Assembly: GCA_022759365.1 (NCBI GenBank)
Contig: JAEMPJ010000018.1
Location: 1-41,185 of the forward strand
Reading direction: 5' to 3'
From: Thermogladius sp.
GTDB taxonomy: Archaea > Thermoproteota > Thermoprotei_A > Sulfolobales > Desulfurococcaceae
DNA: 41,185 nucleotides
Position 1 is the stretch's first letter, and each line of letters opens with the position of its first letter. A program made the position numbers and the translations under genes. Of this stretch, positions 32,858 to 39,695 are shown in pieces. The notes under the pieces are model-generated. The model was given only the letters and a program-made list of their open reading frames with translations. It searched no databases and had not been told where the DNA came from.

Positions 32858-35521
32858 ATGCCAATGGAGTTTGCGGAGGACAAGTTTAGCGACGAGGAGG
32901 TACTGGGCGCGCTCCTCCCTTTCGTGAGATCCTGGTTTACCAAGAAATACGGGAAGTTGACCCCACCCCAGAGGATGGCTATACCCCACATCAAAAACGG
33001 GAGGAACGTCCTCATATCATCCCCAACTGGGACGGGTAAAACATTAGCCGTCTTCCTCGGCATCATAGACAATTTGTACAGGGAGTATTTGGATAAGGGC
33101 TCCCTACCCGAAGGGGTTTACGCAGTCTACGTAAGCCCACTGAGGGCGTTGAACAACGATATGAGGAGGAACATCTACGAGCCGGTCAAGGAGATCGCTG
33201 AAGAGGCCAGGGGGATGGGGGTTGAGCTCCCGGAGATCAAGGTGGCTGTGAGGACGAGCGACTCTAAGGCAAGCGATAAACAGAGGATGCTCAGGGATCC
33301 GCCACACATACTGATAACCACGCCCGAGAGCCTAGCCCTCTCGCTGAACGCCCCTAGGTTCAGGGAGAAGCTCAAGAACACAAGGGTCGTGATCGTCGAT
33401 GAAATACACGAGCTCGCTTCAAGCAAGCGTGGAAGCCACTTAAGCCTCAGCATCGAGAGGCTTGAGAACCTGGCTGGGAGGGAGCTCCAGAGGATTGGTT
33501 TAAGCGCTACAATAGCGCCGCTAGAGGAGGTTGCCTTATTCCTCGTCGGTTACAGGGACGACGGCCAGCCAAGGGACGCCGTCATAGTTGACGCAAGGTT
33601 CTCCAAGCCGATCGACATCGGAGTCGTAACGCCCGTTAAAGACCTCATACACACGCCTGCGGAGGTCGTGAACGAGGCCATCTACAAGACCCTGATCTCG
33701 ATGATAAAGAGGCATAAGACTACGCTTGTCTTCACCAACACGAGGAGCGCAACTGAGAGAGTTGTCTACAAGCTTAGGAAGATCATGGAGAGCGAGAAGG
33801 TCGTTGACGCTGACAAGATTGAGGCCCACCACAGTAGTCTAAGCAGGGATGTGAGGCTGGAGATAGAGGAGAAGTTGAAGAACGGTTCCTTGAAGTGCGT
33901 TGTCAGCTCGACGTCCCTAGAGCTAGGGATAGACATAGGATACATAGACCTCGTGGTTCTATTGAGTAGCCCGAAGAGCGTGACCCGCCTCCTCCAGAGA
34001 GTGGGGAGGGCTGGGCACCATATAAGGGAGGTCAGCAAGGGGAGGATAATTGTCGTGGACAGAGACGACCTCGTGGAGTGCACAGTGCTAGCCAAGGCAG
34101 CTATGGAGAGGAGGATCGACAGGATAAGAATACCGAGGAACCCGCTTGACGTCCTCGCGCAACATATAGTCGGGATGGCTCTGGAGAGTAAGTGGAGGCT
34201 GGACGAGGCTTACAGGCTCGTCAGGAGATCCTTCAGCTTCCACACCCTCCCCTACGAGGACTTCCTTAGTGTGGTCAAATACCTCGCCGGCCAGCTCGGC
34301 GACTTCTACGAGCATAACAAAGTCTACTCTAAGATATGGTTGGACGAGAAGGAGGGGGTTTTCGGTAAGAAGAAGACCACGAGGATGATATACTACCTTA
34401 ACCTCGGCGTAATACCAGATGAGAGTAAGGCGCACGTCTTCACCACGGATGGAAAGTATGTGGGGGATCTAGAGGAGGCTTTTGTGGAGTACCTGACGCC
34501 GGGAGACCTCTTCGTGCTGGGAGGGAGAGTCTACGAGTATCTGGGTAGCAGGGGGCTTAAAGTCATCGTGAGGAGGACAGAGGGCGCTAGGCCTACTGTA
34601 CCCAGCTGGTTCAGCGAGATGCTCCCCCTAGCATTCGACTCAGCCCTAGAGGTGGGCAGGTTCCGGAGGATTATTGCGGAGAAGCTCGCAAGAGAAGGGT
34701 TCGAGGAGACAGTGGACTACGTTGCCCGGGAGTACAACCTTGACAGGGATGCCGCGAAGTCGATCGTCGGATACGTGTGGGAGCAGTACACTTACACAGG
34801 CGGGCTGGTGCCAAGCGACAAGCTGATCTTGATTGAGATCTTCGACGAGGAGAACAGGAGGAACATCATCGTCCACAGCTTGTTCGGGAGAAGGGCGAAC
34901 GACGCCTTGTCGAGGGCGTACGCTTACATGGTTTCAAAAACCGTGGGCGTGAACGTTAGGATAACTGTTACGGACAACGGGTTCATGCTCACAATCCCGG
35001 GACACCCCTACGCGGACTGGGCGGGGATCTTCAAGTCGATCAACCCTGATGAGATCTATGATATCCTGGTGAGAGTCCTCAGGAGGACGGAGCTCTTGAA
35101 GAGGAGGTTCAGGCACGTGGCCACGAGGTCATTCATGCTGTTGAAGAGGTATAGGGATGTGGAGAGGAGCGTTCAAAAACTCCAGGTCAACGCGGAAGCA
35201 TTGCTTAACGCCGTCGAGGAGATCGAGAACTTCCCAGTGCTGAAGGAGGCTTACAGGGAGATACTCGAGGACTACATGCACATAGATGAGGCTAGGAGAG
35301 TGCTCGAGTGGGTTAGAGAGGGTGAGGTTGAGGTGAGGCTCTTCGGCCCCGTCGACGTGCCGAGCCCCTTCGCCCACTCGATCGTGGTTCACGGCTACAG
35401 TGACGTGGTGTTAATGGAGGACATGAGGAAGATGCTCGCCACCCTCTACGACCAAGTGATAGAGAGGCTCAGGAAGCTTGGATACCAGATTCAGCCCGGT
35501 GGTGCCGTGGGCGTCTCTTGA
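32858..35521 (+). CDS. lhr: Lhr-type superfamily 2 helicase
   Basis: Large ATP-dependent 3'-5' helicase involved in nucleic-acid repair and/or RNA metabolism in archaea. Walker A is SSPTGTGKT (K61), the DEIH box is VDEIHELASSKRG (about 190), motif III is LSATIAPLEEVALFL, motif V has STSLELGIDIG, and motif VI is QRVGRAGHHIREV. A long C-terminal part with winged-helix and Lhr core domain follows (from about 420 on). At 887 aa it is of usual length. The start ATG 32858 gives MPMEFAEDKF. Its 3' end overlaps the tail of the opposing gene by 31 bp. Confidence 0.93.
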   Translation: MPMEFAEDKFSDEEVLGALLPFVRSWFTKKYGKLTPPQRMAIPHIKNGRNVLISSPTGTGKTLAVFLGIIDNLYREYLDKGSLPEGVYAVYVSPLRALNNDMRRNIYEPVKEIAEEARGMGVELPEIKVAVRTSDSKASDKQRMLRDPPHILITTPESLALSLNAPRFREKLKNTRVVIVDEIHELASSKRGSHLSLSIERLENLAGRELQRIGLSATIAPLEEVALFLVGYRDDGQPRDAVIVDARFSKPIDIGVVTPVKDLIHTPAEVVNEAIYKTLISMIKRHKTTLVFTNTRSATERVVYKLRKIMESEKVVDADKIEAHHSSLSRDVRLEIEEKLKNGSLKCVVSSTSLELGIDIGYIDLVVLLSSPKSVTRLLQRVGRAGHHIREVSKGRIIVVDRDDLVECTVLAKAAMERRIDRIRIPRNPLDVLAQHIVGMALESKWRLDEAYRLVRRSFSFHTLPYEDFLSVVKYLAGQLGDFYEHNKVYSKIWLDEKEGVFGKKKTTRMIYYLNLGVIPDESKAHVFTTDGKYVGDLEEAFVEYLTPGDLFVLGGRVYEYLGSRGLKVIVRRTEGARPTVPSWFSEMLPLAFDSALEVGRFRRIIAEKLAREGFEETVDYVAREYNLDRDAAKSIVGYVWEQYTYTGGLVPSDKLILIEIFDEENRRNIIVHSLFGRRANDALSRAYAYMVSKTVGVNVRITVTDNGFMLTIPGHPYADWAGIFKSINPDEIYDILVRVLRRTELLKRRFRHVATRSFMLLKRYRDVERSVQKLQVNAEALLNAVEEIENFPVLKEAYREILEDYMHIDEARRVLEWVREGEVEVRLFGPVDVPSPFAHSIVVHGYSDVVLMEDMRKMLATLYDQVIERLRKLGYQIQPGGAVGVS

Positions 35522-36240
35522 CCCCCCTCCTCTAGGTTGAGAACCTCTTTCAACTTCTCCTTTGGCACCCCGAAGACGTTCTCAGCTATGACAGCGATGT
35601 AGTCATCGCTTGGAGTAGACTTCGGGAACCCCAGCCTAATCGCCATAGCCCGCTTGAAAGCCTCCTTGAAGGCCTTATTCCTTATCTCGCCTCTCCTAAT
35701 ACCCTCCGCTATCCTGAGAGCTATGAAGAACCTCACGTAGCTTCTAACAGTCTTCTCCTCCTCTCTCAATGCCTCTGAGACAACCTTGAATATCTTTGAG
35801 ACCTCCTCCTCGCTCATGAAGCCTAGAACGTACTTCACCAGAGGTAGCCTGAGCATCCTCGCTACAGTGTTGCTGTCGACCACATTACTCGGGGAAATAC
35901 TCTTCAGAACACTCTTCGCCTTCTCGACATCCCCTGACATAAGGCTCTGTAGGGCTTCCTCCAGGGCTTCCTCAACGTAGAATATCTTTCTCATAACCTC
36001 CGGGTAGTCCCTGCCTATATCCAGCCCGTGTTTCGCGACAACGTATACTGTAGCCATCTCCTTGTCGTATATGTCGCTGGGGACAGCCTTCCCCATGATG
36101 GGCTTCAACCCATGCCTCTCATACTCCCTTCTCAACATTTCGACGACGTCAGCCCTACTAATGTTCTCTATGTTGTGGATGATCCTGCTCAGCAGGTACA
36201 CCGCTAGTTTAATCCTCTCTCTATAGGGGCTTGTCTCCAC
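35491..36240 (-). CDS. Crenarchaeal conserved protein (possibly DUF2192)
   Basis: The 249-aa helical protein: METSPYRERIKLAVYLLSRIIHNIENISRADVVEMLRREYERHGLKPIMGKAVPSDIYDKEMATVYVVAKHGLDI. I recall this as the DUF2192-type crenarchaeal family, without known function. The start could be 36261 (ATG) or 36240 (GTG with GGGTG upstream); I prefer GTG. It is the last gene of the four-gene minus-strand operon and its 3' end overlaps lhr by 31 bp. Its C-terminus is Pro/Thr-rich. Confidence 0.6.
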   Translation of the reverse strand: METSPYRERIKLAVYLLSRIIHNIENISRADVVEMLRREYERHGLKPIMGKAVPSDIYDKEMATVYVVAKHGLDIGRDYPEVMRKIFYVEEALEEALQSLMSGDVEKAKSVLKSISPSNVVDSNTVARMLRLPLVKYVLGFMSEEEVSKIFKVVSEALREEEKTVRSYVRFFIALRIAEGIRRGEIRNKAFKEAFKRAMAIRLGFPKSTPSDDYIAVIAENVFGVPKEKLKEVLNLEEGGQETPTAPPG

Positions 36241-36505
36241 GGTTAGCACCCTTGCGGTCAATGACCCTCTTTATAGCCCTCTTCAAGCCTAAATCAAGGC
36301 TTGTCCTACCCGAGTAGACTCTAATATCTTTTTTCCTTATATTAACGACTACTTTTACAGCCGTGGTGTCCGGTAGCTTGAAAACGAAAAGTACCTTCGA
36401 CTTCTTCAACTCGACTCTCACCACCTCAGCGTGGCCAAACCTCCTCTTCAGGAATCTCAGGGACTCGTCGGCGATGTCTTCCAAGAGCTCCCTGCCGGCA
36501 ATCAA
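36221..36505 (-). CDS. Small conserved protein, unknown
   Basis: The 94-aa basic alpha/beta protein: MIAGRELLEDIADESLRFLKRRF, then ELKKSKVLFVFKLPDTTAVKVVVNIRKKDIRVYSGRTSLDLGLKRAIKRVIDRKGA. A strand-rich middle and basic end suggest nucleic-acid or protein interaction. It is one nt after the preceding gene's stop and overlaps the following one, so it is firmly in the operon. Not recognised. Confidence 0.6.
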   Translation of the reverse strand: MIAGRELLEDIADESLRFLKRRFGHAEVVRVELKKSKVLFVFKLPDTTAVKVVVNIRKKDIRVYSGRTSLDLGLKRAIKRVIDRKGANRGDKPL

Positions 36506-36506
36506 C

Positions 36507-36902
36507 CTACCCGGGCCTCCAGCCCTCTTTGACCTTGATCAACCCGAGGGCCTCGCACGCCTCGACGAGCCAGCCAGCGTAGAGGAAGGCCATGTAGTCG
36601 CATGCCTGGCTCTCATCCAGCTTAACACCCTTACTCTGGGCTAGCGCCTCCACCGCTGTCTTACAGTCGATCCTGCCCTTGAAAACCTTCTTCAACTCCT
36701 CTATCAGCTCCAGCATGCTCTTCTTCTCTTCAACCAAGCGGGCGACGTAGTCTAGGTCTCCCCTAGTTATAGTGTAGGCCTCCGGCTTCAAGCCCTTCTC
36801 CTTGGCAACCTCGAAGTATCTAAGCAGGGGCTCGTAGTCCTCGACTACCCTGCCTGTAGCTAACAGCGGCCTCCTACCGCTCTTATCCTCTGACCGACTC
36901 AA
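36507..36902 (-). CDS. Helical protein of unknown function
   Basis: The 131-aa protein with mostly helical sequence (EPLLRYFEVAKEKGLKPEAYTITRGDLDYVARLVEEKKSMLELIEELKKVFKGRIDCKTAVEALAQSKGVKLDESQACDYMAFLYAGWLVEACEALGLIKVKEGW). Three Cys residues occur but not in a metal-binding pattern. It overlaps the HTH gene by 20 nt, so it is co-translated with it. The C-terminal half resembles a small winged-helix or CTD-like segment only loosely. Confidence 0.6.
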   Translation of the reverse strand: MSRSEDKSGRRPLLATGRVVEDYEPLLRYFEVAKEKGLKPEAYTITRGDLDYVARLVEEKKSMLELIEELKKVFKGRIDCKTAVEALAQSKGVKLDESQACDYMAFLYAGWLVEACEALGLIKVKEGWRPG

Positions 36903-37203
36903 TTATCCTCTCTCTCACAATATCCCTATATTTCGGGTCGTCTATCAACTCTAAAAGACTTCTTATGGAATTTATTAAGTCTCCCAGCAGGATGTCATAC
37001 ACTTTCTCCTTCTCGTAAGGTGCTACCACGCTGAGAAGCCTCGCTAAAACCTCGTCATCCGGGCTAGCCCTCCCGTTAGCATACTTCCTCACGGCAGTCG
37101 GGGACACGCCTATCTCTGAGGCGAGCTGTTTTATACTCCTCGACGAGAGGAGGGTCTCCACTATCTTCAACCTCGCTTCCCTGCTGACCCAGCTGAGGCT
37201 CAT
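36883..37203 (-). CDS. HTH (XRE-like) transcriptional regulator
   Basis: The 106-aa DNA-binding protein. The helix-turn-helix is SIKQLASEIGVSPTAVRKYANGRASPDDEVLARLL (about 22-58), with SRSIKQLASEIGVSPTAV as positioning and recognition helices. A helical second half (INSIRSLLELIDDPKYRDIVRERIIESV) likely mediates dimerisation. It is the first gene of a four-gene operon, so it may regulate it. ATG 37203 lies about 35 nt from a TATA-like element shared with the divergent gene. Confidence 0.8.
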   Translation of the reverse strand: MSLSWVSREARLKIVETLLSSRSIKQLASEIGVSPTAVRKYANGRASPDDEVLARLLSVVAPYEKEKVYDILLGDLINSIRSLLELIDDPKYRDIVRERIIESVRG

Positions 37204-37237
37204 AGGGCTTCATCATAGTTAAGACCGTTGGAGGCTA

Positions 37238-37246
37238 CATAAATAC
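37238..37246. promoter_or_regulatory. Shared TATA-like element between divergent genes
   Basis: GTATTTATG on the minus strand (CATAAATAC on the plus) is 35 nt from the HTH gene ATG (37203) and 37 nt from the MDR-like gene GTG (37283). It is the only AT-rich element in the 79-bp gap, so it may serve one or both directions. Confidence 0.4.
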
Positions 37247-37282
37247 TTTGAAGCCAATAGGAGTTGGGAAGGTGCTTTCAGG

Positions 37283-38167
37283 GTGAGGAACAAGCTCATA
37301 CTGTTCGACGGGGGTTTAGAGCACGTCGATCTACCTGCCGTAGCGTTGAATAAAGGTATGATCCTCGTGAAAAACAGCCTCATATACCTCGGCTTCCAGG
37401 ACGAGGCTCTCCTGGAGGGCGTTGAACCAGTATTACTGCCCAAGACCCTGGGGTCGGTGTGCGGGGGGAGGGTGATCGAGGCGGTTGACAACCCTTCTCT
37501 AACAGGCAAGTTCATTGTCACGAACCCCCTCGTCGAAAACTCTAGGAGCGTCCTTGACGTTGATGGCTGCCTCTCACAATACTTCCAGGTCGAGGCTAGG
37601 AGGGTCTACAAGACAGCCCAGTCCCTCGAGCCCGTTGACCTCCTCGAGCCCTACGCCTCACACGCAATTGAGCTTGCAGGCCTAGCTAGGGGTGGAGCCG
37701 TGATAGTTGGTTGCAACATAGTGGGGTTGATGACAGCGCTGTCTTTAAGGGGGAGGAGCGTGGAACCGTACATGGTCTGCGAGAGGCGCCTAAGCCATGC
37801 TAGGAGCCTCGGGCTGAGAGTCTACAAGAATGCGAGCGACATACCACCCGACTTGGACACGTTGATCGTCGCGGAAGGGGGGTCGCTGGTGTGGGACATC
37901 ATGGAGAGGACGGGTGTGAGGAACATTGTTGTCTCCGGGTTATCTGGTTTGAGAAGCCTGAGAATCGTTTCCCCTAGGCAGCTTAACGTGGCTTACATCG
38001 GCTCGATAACGCAGAGCGGCGGGGATGATGCGAGGAGGCTGGCGGGTATGCTTCTGGATTTCGTGAAGATAGTGGAGGTTAGAAGCCTCGAGGAGTCCCT
38101 GGGCTATCTGCCTCCAAGATCCCAGGGGGTTATAATAAGGTTATCAAGCCCTGAGAAAAGCCCCTAG
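37283..38167 (+). CDS. Divergent MDR (zinc alcohol dehydrogenase-like) protein
   Basis: The 294-aa protein has the two-domain MDR layout but lacks the catalytic and structural zinc sites: no CGTD or GHE motif, and the equivalent of GHExxGxVVEVG reads LGSVCGGRVIEAV. A Rossmann segment VIVGCNIVGLMTALSLRGRSVEPYMVCERRLSHARSLG (about 139-175) could still bind a nucleotide, but its glycines are altered. It could be a non-catalytic or differently specialised member. It starts with GTG 37283. It has no operon partners. Confidence 0.65.
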   Translation: MRNKLILFDGGLEHVDLPAVALNKGMILVKNSLIYLGFQDEALLEGVEPVLLPKTLGSVCGGRVIEAVDNPSLTGKFIVTNPLVENSRSVLDVDGCLSQYFQVEARRVYKTAQSLEPVDLLEPYASHAIELAGLARGGAVIVGCNIVGLMTALSLRGRSVEPYMVCERRLSHARSLGLRVYKNASDIPPDLDTLIVAEGGSLVWDIMERTGVRNIVVSGLSGLRSLRIVSPRQLNVAYIGSITQSGGDDARRLAGMLLDFVKIVEVRSLEESLGYLPPRSQGVIIRLSSPEKSP

Positions 38168-38317
38168 AGGGATACACCTCCACTAGAAGCCACTACTTGA
38201 AGACAGGGGTGCTCTCAGCGTGTGCCGGCTAGCCTGACTCTTTAAAAACCCTGTTGATAACTCAACTCTTGGCTGATGCAAGCCCCGGTGGATTGGAGAC
38301 CCGAGAGTGGAAAACTG
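38168..38317. other. Intergenic region, 150 bp
   Basis: The gap between convergent genes. It contains CTTTAAAAA (38240-38248), which would be a good TATA box for a plus-strand transcript from about 38270, in front of an ATG (38276) that reads 138 codons antisense to the aminotransferase gene. I found no support that this is expressed. No other feature is visible. Confidence 0.3.
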
Positions 38318-39532
38318 CTACTCGCCTTTTATGAGTCTCGCCAGCCTTCTCACACCCTCATATATCTCGTCGTGGGATGGGTAGCTGAAGTTGATCCTCA
38401 TAGTGTTGAAGCCTGTCCCATCGACGAAGAAGTTCGCGCCTGGGACGTAGGCTATCTTGTACTTCGTGATAGCTGTCTCAAGCATTTTGGTTGTGTTGAA
38501 GCCCTCTTTATTCACCCATACAAACACGAAGAGGCCCCCAATAGGCCTTGTGAAATGCGCGTAGTCTGGGAGGTAGTCCTCCATTGCGGAAAGCATGGCA
38601 TCCCTCTTCGACTTGTAGTAAGGTGTGGCAACTTTCACCATCCTGTCGATCAGTCCCTTCTTGATCGCCTCAGCTACAATGAACTGTGTTAGAGTTGGGC
38701 TGTGTAGGTCAAGGTACTGTTTCACAAGCTCGAACCTCCTAGTTAGATCCCTCGGCGAGACTATCCAGCCTATTCTAAGCCCTGGGGCAAGTATCTTGCT
38801 GACCGTGCTCAAGTAGATTACTCTATCATACTTATCCATTGATTTAAGCGATGTTGAGTCCACGCCGTCCTCGTAGATTATGTAGCTGTAGGGGTCGTCC
38901 TCGACGATAAGGACATCGTGCTCCTCAGCAAGCTCTAGGATGTGCTTCTTCCTGTCGAGTGTCAGAGACGTCCCAGCAGGGTTGTGGCCGACTGGGATTG
39001 TATATATGAACTTCACTCTCTCCCCATTCTTCTTCAAAGCCTTCAGCTTCTCCTCAAGCTTCTGCGTGTCCATCCCGTTGTCGTCCATCTCAACACCCAC
39101 CAGCCTCGCACCCGCCATCTTGAAGCTACCTATAGCGGCTAGGTAGGAGGGGTTCTCGGTTACGACCACGTCCCCTGGGTCTATCAGGGTTCTCGCAACG
39201 ATGTCTAGAGCCTGCTGGCTACCGGTTGACACAAGTATGTCCTCGGGGTCTGCCTGGATACCCTTCACCCTCCTCATGAAGTCTGAGAGGATCTCCCTAA
39301 GCTCTATCAGCCCCTTGGTCTCGCTGTACTGTAGGGCTTCATCCCCGTACTTCAGTATGACCTCCCTCGAGATGTCTGCCAGCTCGCTCTTTGGAAACAG
39401 CTTTGGATCCGGGATGCCGCCCGCGAAGCTTATGACGTCTCTCCTATGCTTGATTAAAGCCAGCAACTCCCTTATATCAGAAGCCTTGATCCCCATGGCG
39501 AGCTTGCTACAAAACTTTTCATAAGCAGGCAT
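38318..39532 (-). CDS. PLP-dependent aminotransferase (class I/II, LysN/2-aminoadipate type)
   Basis: The 404-aa fold-type I aminotransferase. FAGGIPDPKLFP opens the family N-terminus. STGSQQALDIVARTL is the PLP phosphate-binding loop. NPAGTSL (Asn binding PLP O3'), IVEDDPYSYI (Asp to pyridine N) and STVSKILAPGLRIGW with the Schiff-base Lys are all present, with RINFSYPSHDEIYEGVRRLARLI at the end. It resembles the archaeal multi-substrate aminotransferases (2-aminoadipate/aromatic). It would supply the oxo acids used by IorAB. ATG 39532. Confidence 0.92.
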   Translation of the reverse strand: MPAYEKFCSKLAMGIKASDIRELLALIKHRRDVISFAGGIPDPKLFPKSELADISREVILKYGDEALQYSETKGLIELREILSDFMRRVKGIQADPEDILVSTGSQQALDIVARTLIDPGDVVVTENPSYLAAIGSFKMAGARLVGVEMDDNGMDTQKLEEKLKALKKNGERVKFIYTIPVGHNPAGTSLTLDRKKHILELAEEHDVLIVEDDPYSYIIYEDGVDSTSLKSMDKYDRVIYLSTVSKILAPGLRIGWIVSPRDLTRRFELVKQYLDLHSPTLTQFIVAEAIKKGLIDRMVKVATPYYKSKRDAMLSAMEDYLPDYAHFTRPIGGLFVFVWVNKEGFNTTKMLETAITKYKIAYVPGANFFVDGTGFNTMRINFSYPSHDEIYEGVRRLARLIKGE

Positions 39533-39561
39533 CTCTCAACCCATCTCATCCTATTTTGATC

Positions 39562-39572
39562 GTATATTAAAA
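39562..39572 (-). promoter_or_regulatory. TATA box of the aminotransferase gene
   Basis: Minus-strand TTTTAATATAC lies about 35 nt before the ATG at 39532, giving a leader under 10 nt. Confidence 0.5.
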
Positions 39573-39587
39573 GCTTTACCTTAACGA

Positions 39588-39640
39588 ATGTGTATGTATT
39601 GTATGGATACGTATGGTCGTCGCGTTTAATAAATAAACGC
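39588..39640 (+). promoter_or_regulatory. Promoter region with inverted repeats before the B12-radical SAM gene
   Basis: The inverted repeat GCGTTTA-ATAAA-TAAACGC (39622-39640) overlaps a TATA-like TTTAATAAATA. Just upstream, GTATG occurs repeatedly, with GTAT-GG-ATAC and ATACGTAT dyads (about 39588-39616). Such nested dyads over a TATA box are typical of operator sites in archaea. No regulator is assigned. Confidence 0.4.
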
Positions 39641-39695
39641 CTCGACTAAGCTTCAGAGATAGTGGTGTCCGGAGCTGGTTGAAGTAAACAGAGTT

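Noticed and set aside
5600-38330. GGCGAGTAG appearing three times after minus-strand genes (near 5605, 28373, 38316)
   Set aside because: One copy is the end of a coding gene (Gly-Glu-stop), one precedes an IS605-like end, one is plain 3' flank; the surrounding sequences do not align, so chance is likely.
38276-38692. Plus-strand frame with well-placed TATA (CTTTAAAAA), antisense to the aminotransferase
   Set aside because: The protein has no family features and follows the reverse of the conserved aminotransferase. The TATA-like element may still be active and is noted in the intergenic entry.
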